The position numbers and the translations under genes were made by a program. This document shows positions 35,640 to 44,946 of a stretch of 64,000 bases of DNA, piece by piece. This DNA comes from Rhizoctonia solani (Eukaryota; Basidiomycota; Agaricomycetes; Cantharellales; Ceratobasidiaceae). Location of the stretch: positions 186,001 to 250,000 of the forward strand of contig NC_057383.1 of assembly GCF_016906535.1 (NCBI RefSeq), given 5' to 3'. Under the pieces are notes generated by a model that did no database searches, was not told the DNA's origin, and was given only the letters and a program-made list of their open reading frames with translations. How positions within the stretch are numbered: position 1 is the first letter of the stretch; every line of letters begins with the position of its first letter.

Positions 35640-38600
35640 TCAGCAGATAACACAATCCTCTTTGAAGCTAAGGTTATACATCGTCTTGTCAACGGTTTTT
35701 TCAATCTTCTTCCAATCACTGCGCCTCTGAATAAATTCATAAACATCCTGGACACATGGTTGAGTTAGTAATAGTTCTAGAATTTCGGGCCACAAAGCCG
35801 CAGTACTGCTGCGGAACATCAAACTCCTCACCTCTGGGCGAAAACTGCCGCCATAACGCGTAACATCCCGAACGATCTGCGCGAGATCACTGCATCTTCC
35901 ACTACATAAACATGTCCCAACATTTTGAGGTTGGCAAAGTCTTGCTGTATCGAGGGGACTTTCAGAGAACTAATAAATGCATGATAAGCATTTAGGTCAG
36001 CAATGACCTGGAATCCTCCTTCAAGGGAAATAATCTGCCGTTTTAGATGTTTCTGGAGGATACTATGGGGGTTTCAGCTACGATCACAAACACAAATACT
36101 GCCAAGTGAAGAAACTTACGCATTCAGCCGAATCCCAATTTCTTGATGGAACACTTCCAACCTCCTTGCTCGTACTTCCCTTCAACAGTTTACAGTGCAT
36201 CTCGAGGCATGCAATGGCATCTCGACAGCCCTTGGTAGGCCCCAGTCAAGAGGGACGCCAGGATCAGGATAATAAACTCTCGGGCCCGTCTGGGTTATAA
36301 TTATGTGTCCACCTGGTAGACATTAGGAAATCACGCACAACGAGTAGTGAGTCTCTTACTTGGTTCATCAATACTTCGGTTCCCGCATTCAGCCCCCCAG
36401 CCACTGCATCATCCAACGCATTTTCGAACCGCTTCTTCTCCCGCACTACAGCGTTTAGAAAGTCGGTTTTATCAATGAAAGGAGCCTGCACGTCATTTCA
36501 GTCAAGCGATTGTGAAGACAGGTAAACAATCCTACCAATTCCTTATCAAAGTAACCTGTATAATAGACTGGATAGTGTCACCGATATGCGCCAATTCAAA
36601 GAACTGGAGTAAAGGGCAACACTAGTCGTTTCGGCATGCTCAGCGGGTTGATACATTCTCATTTGCTCTTCGGCTCTTACAGAAAATTAGCATGGATCCA
36701 AATGCCAATGAGCTAAGCATTACTTACCTGGCAAACCCAGGAGCGATATGTCGTTCACCCATTGCCTGTAGCATCAAAAAACAGCTCTTCGATTGTTTCG
36801 CGCACTCGATGCCCAATCGGAGCTGGATAGTCCTTGAATGTTTCACAACGCTTCAGAGCTTCACGATCCGCATGGACAAGTTCCAACGCAGTGTCAAGGG
36901 AAAGAAGGAGGTCGAGATCGTCAAATGACATGGCAGGCCACTAGAGCTGCTCATTATCGAAGATCGATTGTCGTCGTAGAGGTGACCGTTGATCTTCGGG
37001 ATTGTGACTGGGGTTGTGACCGAGTTGTTGCAACCGATGCAACTATGGGTAGAAAGGATAAGCCAGATGTTTCAAAAGATTAATAGAATTCATACTGGAG
37101 GCTGCCTCGGATTTTCGTTTGTTTTCTCCCGCCCAAGGATCTTGCTCCTTAGAAGACTGCAACTCTCCGAGCCCATCGTCTTTTTCACCTTTCTCATCTT
37201 CTTCCTCGATCTCGAATAGCATGCCTCCATCCCCATCACGCTCTCCGACTGGTGTACGATATGCTCCACTCGGATCAACACGTGAATTCCCGGACCATCG
37301 TTGGGGATTAAGCATCCCAAGCCCGGTGACAGCTGCACTCCCTATTTGTTCTCCGACCCGAGGGACGATGGTTACAGGAAGCAAAAGTACATTAGTGAAG
37401 CTCGTGAGCACCGTTCTTTTAACTTGAGCCGGGTTTTGAGATCCAAGAAAACGTGCTTGAGTACTAGGTGTCGCAATGGCCGCGGATGATATACTTCGAG
37501 TTTGTACATCCAGCTAACCGTGGAAGGGACAAAGTGAGCCACATACAAACTTCCGGGTTGCACTTACATACCTTGCGTTCCCATGCTTTGCAAATTTGAT
37601 CAAAGGTAGCTTTAGCAATTTCTGTCTCTTCATCAAGGTATTCGTCCATGTGCTGCTCGAACATTCGGAAGCTAAATTGCCCCTTGGGGAAATGGGCATC
37701 AACGGAGATAGTGTAAGAAAAAGCGAACATACATAATGTCCTCTGCTTGTGTTTGGGTGATCACCTTGTCATTCTCTCCTGTCGCCGCCCTCGTGGCACC
37801 GACCAGCCTCCATGCTTGGACAAAACTCGCAGCGGCGGCCTGTAGGTATAAGGTCGTGCTGGCTTCGCGGGCCTTGTTGAGAAGTTGAGTGATGTATTCC
37901 TGGATGACTTCATTGGCAATTCTGTCCGCAAAAGAGGGCAAGACTCGGGAGGCAGCAGGAAAGACCCGAGTCGCCAATGTCCCGTGTTTGTCTATCGCTT
38001 CAAGAACATGTGACATAAATTTATCCATGGGCGAAAAGTCGAGTTGACCAGTCAAGCTAAATCCGAATCATTTGAGGACCCAGCGGTTTGAAGCCAACAA
38101 AGCACGTACGTGATATTAGCTGTGGGATCCCATTTCCCGTGTCGTAGAAAATTCCACGTTTCTCCGCCCAGGTCCTACCCATCTCCCATTCATCCCCAAT
38201 CCGTTCGTCATCCAGTGCGATCCATGCCTCCCAACTGGCCATCGCACAGTCTTTCATTCCTTCTTCGTCCGCTTGGCCATCAGCAACGTCAAACGCGCCC
38301 AACAAGGCACCATCAAACCGATCCAAGGTTGCCATCAGTGCTCGCCGTGCATTAGGCCAATTGAGCGTCGGCTGTACAAGAGGTCCCAGAAACCGGGAGA
38401 GTAAATGAAGTACTTTGGCCTGGAGAGATCGGGGCATTGGTCCTACTCCTTCGGGAAATAAGGTTGGTAGAACTAGATGGGGCGAGGCCAGCAGAGCGGG
38501 TAGCAGCGGAATCAAGAGGCGATGTACCCTCAGGTATTGTGCGTACAAACTGGTAACTGGAGCTACTGGAAATGCGGAAGCAGGTTGGGCTTCTCCAGCA

Positions 38601-39040
38601 ACAACAAAATCGCCATATTCCGACACCATCAGTCTCGGTTCCTGCGTGCCTGGCATTGGTGGACTAAGCGGCGCGCTTGCAAAATCTCCAAAATCATCTT
38701 CCTCGGCGGGAATAGGGAGGGTAGATACAGCAGGTTTCTGTACGCTTTGATTTGCTGAGACGGTTTCCAATGCGTCGATGGCAGGATCAAGTTCAAAATG
38801 TTTAATTCCAAGTGCATCGTACTTTTGTTTCCATACTCGGTCATCACGGACCAGGCGAGAGAATGCTCGAGAGACGCGTGCGCAGGTAGGTAAAGAGGGA
38901 ATAGGAAGATATGCTATGATCCGCACATGCACTTCCGGCGGAAATACGCCTATAAATGTGTGGCGATTGAAGGCAGGTAGTCGAGATTGGCGATTAGGAC
39001 CATGGAGTTTGACAGGCTCCAAAGTCGTCCATTTGTCCAT
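35640..39040 (-). CDS. Recyclin-1-like F-box protein with Sec10-type region; two apparent 1-nt deletions
   Basis: Member of the Rcy1/Pof6 family: F-box proteins with a Sec10-like C-terminal half, involved in SCF/Skp1 binding and in endocytic recycling or exocytosis at growth sites. N-terminal F-box: FPPEVHVRIIAYLPIPSLPT, then CARVSRAFSRLVRDDRVWKQ. Next is a long exon to about 38110; then LTGQLDFSPMDKFMSHVLEA, the coiled helical Sec10-like region with NEVIQEYITQLLNKAREAST, MDEYLDEETEIAKATFDQIC, VREKKRFENALDDAV, and a C-terminus VYEFIQRRSDWKKIEKTVDK ending KEDCVIC. One base is missing near 38148 (IFYD then HGKWDPTANIT) and one near 35889 (VEDA then DLAQIVRDVTRYGGSFRPE). About ten short introns are present; I did not fix all the joins. 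It is adjacent to the start of the transposon-rich part. Confidence 0.83.
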
Positions 39041-39542
39041 TTACGAGATGGCCTGATTCCGTCAGGTACAATTTTATTCACTATGTTAATAATGGGGTTC
39101 CGGAAAACTGGCCAGTCTCAATCTCCAAGGTGCTAAACAGTGGGGCAGACGACTGACTGAGAAACCGTGCGAAATCCCACGTAGTTGAACAAGAGCCAAC
39201 CGGCGCTAATGAGTATATCTTACCTTCAATCCTAGGCCCGATGAGTTGAGTTTTATGTAAATTTGAATGCTGTGTGATTCAGGTCGAATGATGGTGGGTA
39301 GCTGTTAGTGTAGATGATCGTAGTGCCACAAGGGGCGCGGTCACGTGAAACCGGAGGAGACACAATGGCATAACAACCAATCAGGGCCCGAAACGGACGT
39401 TTTTCCGTCTCAGAGTACATTCATATTGCATATTCGGGAATCCTAAACCACTTTTACTGGTATTCATTTGCACCGTTTTAACATAATAGTCAATTCACCA
39501 ACAAATCAGTTGCATACGCATGTAGATGCGCACGCTTTGTTA

Positions 39543-39758
39543 CTCAGCAAAAACTGTTTTTTGTTGTAACACCAGGGGTTTGGTAATGGTGCATTAACAC
39601 ACCAATAACATGTCATTACACAAGTACACATGATAACGCTGATATGATATACAGTTATAACATCATGTAACACCAATTACACCATTACCAAACCCTGATG
39701 TTACAACACCCCAATTACGTGTAATCACATGTTATTCCACCCCACATATTTTGCTGAG
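39543..39758. mobile_element. 216-bp MITE with CTCAGCAAAA termini flanked by TA
   Basis: Left end TA|CTCAGCAAAA (39541-39552) and right end TTTTGCTGAG|TA (39749-39760) are perfect inverted repeats with TA on both sides, as expected of a Tc1/mariner-type target-site duplication. A second inner inverted repeat, GTTTGGTAATGGTG near 39578 and CACCATTACCAAAC near 39682, makes the element largely self-complementary. There is no coding capacity. Confidence 0.75.
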
Positions 39759-40243
39759 TAGTATACTATGCATAGGTATGCGCCTCACTCCCCTACAAGT
39801 GGTTTCCAAGAGTGCATTAAGCATTGTTTCTTTTTATGCATGCAATGCAACTCACTAACCGTCTGCCTAATTAAGTCATTCAATATGCGTAACACTGTAA
39901 CTCTCCTCCCCCCAAAGTTCCACCTGAAAAGAGTCAAAATCTCATTTTTACTCGTCTCTGGCTCCATCGTTGACTCGTTTTTTTATTATCCTCATTCTCG
40001 GATCCCAACCAAAGCATTCCATATCCCATCAAGCCTCCTGACGGTTTCCAAATCAATTCTAGAGCCACAGGCACCTCGTTGTTCACAGATTGGGTAATGT
40101 ACATTATATCGCGTCCATGAAGTTTACATAGCATTGTAATTCGCACCGAGGTTTGAAAGGCATACTGAGCGATGAAGAAACAGATAGAGACAGATAATCG
40201 TTTCTGTATAGCAAGGATGTTGAATATTCTGGCGGAACCGCAC

Positions 40244-40375
40244 TGTATACCCCAAAGGTACGGTCAATCCGACCTCAGCGATCCGACCCCCGGGGTGCGA
40301 ACTCCCTATAAGTAAATCCGACACCCGGTCTGGATTACTGGCAAATGCGACCCCCGTACTAATCCGGACCCCCTC
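40244..40375. repeat. Degenerate short direct repeats of ATCCGACCC type; start shared with 17888
   Basis: The segment opens with TGTATACCCCAAAGGTACGG, also found (GGTATACCCCAAAGGTACG) at 17888-17906. It then contains several spaced copies of AATCCGAC/ATCCGACCCCCG/AATGCGACCCCCG at roughly 20-30-bp intervals. This looks like the end of an unclassified repeat family. Confidence 0.4.
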
Positions 40376-41279
40376 TCGATGCTGGCTGTTTGGCTCGAGA
40401 GCGCGGAGGCAGAGAAAAAAAAAGCCTTTGCGCCTGAACAAACGTGATCCAGCAGCCAATCATAGGTTAGCAATAATGTTGGTGCCGCGTAGTCCTGTCA
40501 CTTACCTTAGTCCTTGCCTTGGTATTCATTTGCCAGCCGGATAGTTTGAGCCATCCACTCAGAGTGTATCAGAACAGATAACAGAAATAACTACATAATA
40601 CCTTTGGGGAATTATTTGTTGAAGCTGAGTACTCATTTGAGGCTAGAGCTGATGTGTCAATAATTTTGTGATCCCAGGCAGGTGCAGGGCTTGGAAGTAT
40701 TTGGTCCCATGTATCGGAACTGCTAGTGTTTGTGTACTTGACTGGGTAGTGGAAAGCTTGAGTTAATTAACTACTTACCATAGTAATGCAAATGTATGGT
40801 CTTTGGGAGATCAGATGCATGCAACACAGGTCAAAAAAATGTGCCACAAAACCATTGAAACATTTGTGTACACAGGCTATTAGCTCAATAATAAGTATTA
40901 TAGCATTAGAATTACTTACATGCTTTAACTAATTTATTAGGTGGTGTGGAGTAGTTGAGCAGGGATAGTTGTGGAGGAGGGGAGACAAATGGGAAGGAAC
41001 TCAATCATATCTGAGGACAGGGGCTTATATACCTTGGCAGGGCAGGAGCAGGAGCAGGGCAGTTGTGTGAATGTGCAGATGGATCACACAAATATGCATC
41101 AGATGCAAAAAAGTGCAACCAGAGCAACCAAGTTGATGGCTATCATAGAACATTGAGACAAGTGATGTATGCAGACTGAGTGCTCCCTTATATAGGAATT
41201 GATATAGAAATGGTTCTCAGTCTCATGACTTGTTCATCTAACTAATGTGTAACATTCATCAAGGAGTTTATTAGGAATC

Positions 41280-41927
41280 TAACCCCTAGCAAGAGTCCAA
41301 CCCCAGGAGACAATGAGGATCAGGACCCCACCAGGGGTACACCAACTGTAAGGTTGGGCACATGCTAGTGGTGGGTGCTTAAGGCCATACTACTACTGCA
41401 AGCATACTAGTGTTGTACGCAACTGTAAGGTTGGGTACACACTAGTGGCAGGTGCTTAAGGCCATACTACTACAGTAACAATAAACTAAGTAAGGCTATA
41501 CTATAGGTAACTGCTTAAGCAGAGTCTAAGGGGCTTCTGATGACAATGGGGGCCTTAGGCCTGGAGTGTGGTGCTAGTGAGACTACTGGTGAGCAATGAC
41601 TACTACTTAACTGGACTACTGGAACCTGTCTAAGATGAAAGACAAGGTAAAATCAACTTGGGGCTCCAAGCAATTTTCCTGTTGTATATATAGAAAGAAA
41701 AAATACATGTGGCCTGTGCATGTGTGAAAAGACTACATGTGAAAAGGAAGTGTGCTGTGGGCTGTGCAAGTGTGGATTTCTCCTAAGTGCCCTTGGCACA
41801 GCATCTTGGCACAGCATCTTGGCATAATAAGCACTGAGATCACATGATTGAAGAACTAAAGATATTAAGTCCGTAAAAATACTAAAAATATTAGAAAATG
41901 TTACACCCTTACATTTATACCATCAGA
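41280..41927 (-). repeat. LTR family A copy, CpG-depleted
   Basis: Collinear with the right-end LTR (63480-64000): ACTGTAAGGTTGGGCACA..., GGGGGCCTTAGGCCTGGAG, GACAAGGTAAAATCAACTTG, TGGATTTCTCCTAAGTGCCC and AAAGATATTAAGTCCGTAAA. Relative to that copy, CpG sites are mostly TpG or CpA here. It ends near 41927, next to a pyrimidine tract CCACCTCTTTTTT that on the minus strand reads as a polypurine tract. There is an internal partial duplication of its left part (about 41340-41400 versus 41420-41480). Strand is given as that of the chromovirus it matches. Confidence 0.75.
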
Positions 41928-42440
41928 ACCACCTCTTTTTTCTAGTATTTTTAGTATTTTTTATGGACTCTTTATCTTTAGTTTTTCAATCATGTGATCT
42001 TGGCGCTTATTATGCCAAGATGCCGCATTGAGATGCCATGCCAAGGGCATCTAGGATAAATCCACGCTTCTGCGCAGCCTGCAGCACTCTTCTTATTTCA
42101 CATGTAGTCTTCCATTCACACACGCACAGACCACATGTAGATAGTTCCCTTTGACTTATAAACAGCAGGAAAATTGCTTGGAGACCCCAAGTCAATTTTA
42201 CCTTGTCTCTCATACAAGACAGGTTTCAGAGCCTAGCTAAGTAGCTAGGTCCTCAGTAGTACATGCTTATCCCCACTCAGTAGACTCACCACACCTCCCA
42301 GGCCTCAGGCCCTTTGCCATTAATATTACCAGTAGGACACTGTAAGCATCACAGTTAGTAGTAGTATAGCCTTAGTCACTAGCTTAGTCAGCTTTACCTT
42401 GTATTAGATACAGCCCTAAGCACCCATCTCTAGCATGTAC
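41928..42440 (+). repeat. Inverted LTR family A copy, head-to-head with the previous one
   Basis: The reverse complement matches 41280-41927 and the right-end LTR: CTTGGCGCTTATTATGCCAAGATG, GCATCTAGGATAAATCCACGC, GGAAAATTGCTTGGAGACCCC and TTTTACCTTGTCTCTCATAC (written here in window orientation, each cut to 20 bases or fewer in practice at 41999, 42050, 42171 and 42195). The two copies meet around 41890-41945, forming a long imperfect palindrome. Confidence 0.72.
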
Positions 42441-42630
42441 CCACCTTACAGTGGTGTACAACAAAAATAGTGTGAGTCCAGTGGTAAATTCCAAGAGGGT
42501 GTAACAACTAGGCTATCTACTGTATCTAGACTACTTAAGGCAGTGTGGAGGTGTATCTACAGCATGGAGGGGGCCTTAGGCCTGGAGGTGAAGTGCTACT
42601 GACAACTACTGGTGAGTGAAGGACCTTAGG

Positions 42631-43890
42631 TGTTACAGAGTAGGGTTTTAGGGACTATGTAATTAAGTACAGAAGATAATAAAGTGATTAATATATTAAC
42701 TATCTGTGGATATAAAAGGCAATGAACTAGCATATAAAGGTAAATTGGGTTAGTAATCAGGGTGATCCCTACACTTAACAAGTAATCAAGTGATTAATGC
42801 AGTTGCAGGTGGTGGTTGTGCTTATACCTATGTATAAAAGTTAGTACAGAGCCTTAGTAACTTACTGTAATTTATCTGGATTAATATCAATTTATTTGAC
42901 TGAGATTGCACTCAGTTAAGGTGTATATGCTGCTTTCAAGGCCTTAAACTCTCCCTACTGACTTACTCAAGAGGTTCAGGGTTGCCCTAGAGACTTTCCT
43001 AGCTACCCAGTATCTGTTGGGACCTTGCTAGAGGCTATATGCACCAAGATGCCTTACAGGTTAAGTTCAGTGAGCTTAAGAGGCTAAGAAAGCAAAGACA
43101 CTCCAACCAAGTAAGAAGATCTAATAGATCTTTGAGTTCACACAAGAGGTAAGAATGGGATGAAAAGAAGGATGTATTCAAAGGGTCTCCTCAGGGGCTT
43201 TATATACCCCAGAGGGAGAACAAATAACTATATACATGATGTACAAAAGGGGAAGTTATGTGAGAGGTACAGTCTGAGCTATTTGATACATAAAGACCAA
43301 TTAGTCCTAATAAGTCTAGTGGGAGAGACCCAGAGCTATTTATAGAATGTTTTAGAGTGTACATGACTAAATTGCATTAGCGTGAATGCTAAAAATAACC
43401 TTGAGGCAAGGTAGGATCTCATAGAAAAAGCTAGAAACTTAAATGGTTAGTTTCTCCATCAATATGGCTCAGAATCAGACAATTCCTTTTTGAGAAGTGA
43501 GATGCCAGAGCCTCCAACCTATTGGTATTTGTCTGCATAGTAATATGCCTATTTCCTGCCAATATTGGCGTTGGTGTGCCCCACTGACCTTTGGCGCTTC
43601 CATGCTGACTTGCACTTGTTCTATGGTCTGTAAGTACTGTTCCTACATATAATGTATAATACAAAAAATTCTATAAATCATAGAAATAATATTATGACCA
43701 TTTTGCATGATTAAATGTGTATACATGCAAGTGCAATGAGGAAATAAAGTATAAAAGGTCTTGTAGCACCACCAGTTTCCAATATAGTAATGTCCATGCC
43801 CATATTTGGATAGAGCAAGTATGATTACTCTAGTTTGCACTATTCACTATTGGCAATTAGGGTGCATGTCTAAGTATTCATTCCATAACA
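42631..43890. mobile_element. Solo LTR (family B'), 1,260 bp, with perfect 5-bp target-site duplication
   Basis: Begins TGTTACAGAG and ends TTCCATAACA, so the ends are the inverted repeat TGTTA/TAACA. It is flanked by TTAGG on both sides (42626-42630 and 43891-43895). It interrupts an LTR family A copy, whose left part (GGGGGCCTTAGGCCTGGAGG near 42568) and right part (from about 43905) resume on either side. Part of it (about 42985-43270) resembles 51985-52215 inside LTR B. There is no internal coding region, so this is a recombination product of a full element. Confidence 0.82.
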
Positions 43891-43895
43891 TTAGG

Positions 43896-44115
43896 GGTCC
43901 AAACTACTTAGTTGTTCTGCTGGAACCTGTCTGTGAGGTAGACAGGTAAATCAACTTGGTGATTCCAAGCAATTTCCCTGCTTTATATATACTCAAGAAC
44001 TACTAATTACAAATGGAGAGTGTGAGAAAGAAGCATAGGTTGAAATGAGAAGCTTGCTGCAGGCTGTGCAGAATGTGGATGTATAAGCGCCCTTGGCACA
44101 GCATCCATCAAAAAA
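43896..44115 (-). repeat. LTR family A fragment, right part of the copy split by the solo LTR
   Basis: Contains GGAACCTGTCT, ACAGGTAAATCAACTTGG, CCAAGCAATTTCCCTGC, GCTTGCTGCAGGCTGTGCAG and AAGCGCCCTTGGCACAGCAT in the order of LTR family A. The matching left part is about 42470-42630. Similarity stops near 44112. Confidence 0.7.
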
Positions 44116-44117
44116 GG

Positions 44118-44300
44118 GATTGCTACGTATGTCTAAGTAGACTACGTAGACGCGTAGATTGCGTAGACACTCCCCATCTATGTAGAAACTATAGTAGCTC
44201 TACGTAGAGCTACCTAGAGCTATGTAGATGGGAGTTATCTAGGTAGACATAGGTAGATGCGCGCTACTTAAGTCTAGGTAGATCTAGGTAGATTAGCAGA
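44118..44300. repeat. Cluster of CTACGTAG-like palindromes
   Basis: About 180 bp with a dozen or more copies of CTACGTAGA, CTAAGTAGAC, CTAGGTAGA and GTAGACGCGTAG on both strands at roughly 10-15-bp spacing. Such dense short palindromes are typical of subterminal repeats of CACTA-type DNA transposons or of a protein-binding array. The Plavaka-type genes start about 650 bp to the right, so this may be one end of that element. Confidence 0.55.
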
Positions 44301-44946
44301 GCATGAGTCTGGGTGACCTCCAGTTGCTATGTTCTCCCAAATTCACTGGTGTAACTTTGGGTCTTACATTCTCAGTCAGGCTAAGCTATCTATTGTTCAA
44401 CATCTTGCAAAGTTGTGATTATGCTTACACACAAATTACATACAGCTTGTTCATGCCCGGCCCATCATCCACTGGAAACTTGGAGGCACGTCTGCTGTGA
44501 GACTGAGTAGTATGAGTACATTACATAAGCAGTACGAGGTCAATACGGAGTAAGAATATTTGCTTGCCATTGTACACTGTGTAGTGGGACCTTTGTATCC
44601 ACCCATTGTGTACAGAAAGACAGCTTGTATTATAACCAATTTAATCAACCGTATGATCAGTCAACAAGGTAATGGAACAATAGGTCAGATAAACAAAACA
44701 ACATTACGAGAAGATGCTAAGCTGATAAATCAACATGTTCAAGCATACCCAGAGAATTAGGATAAAAGAGAAGAAAATGTTAGGCAGTGCAAAGAAGCAG
44801 GATGGTGAAACGGGATAGAACCGGGTTAAATAGGGGAAAGGGTTTGCGTTGCATGGGCCGTTTAGCTACCTGATTGAAAAATTGAGCAAGAAACAACCCG
44901 CGTGTATCAAGCAGACACTTACCCTTTTTTGCTTGAGCACGCCTGG

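Larger units (their letters stand above)
39041..41270. other. Intergenic, repeat-bearing, no supported gene
   Basis: Contains the palindromic element 39543-39758 and a C-rich segment near 40245-40375 (both listed separately). Around 40500-41200 the sequence becomes AT-rich with short open frames of 60-110 codons that have no domain character. This is the transition from host genes to transposon-derived DNA. Confidence 0.5.

Noticed and set aside
36838..37427. + strand ORFs of 80-100 codons across the recyclin gene
   Set aside because: Antisense shadows of recyclin exons.
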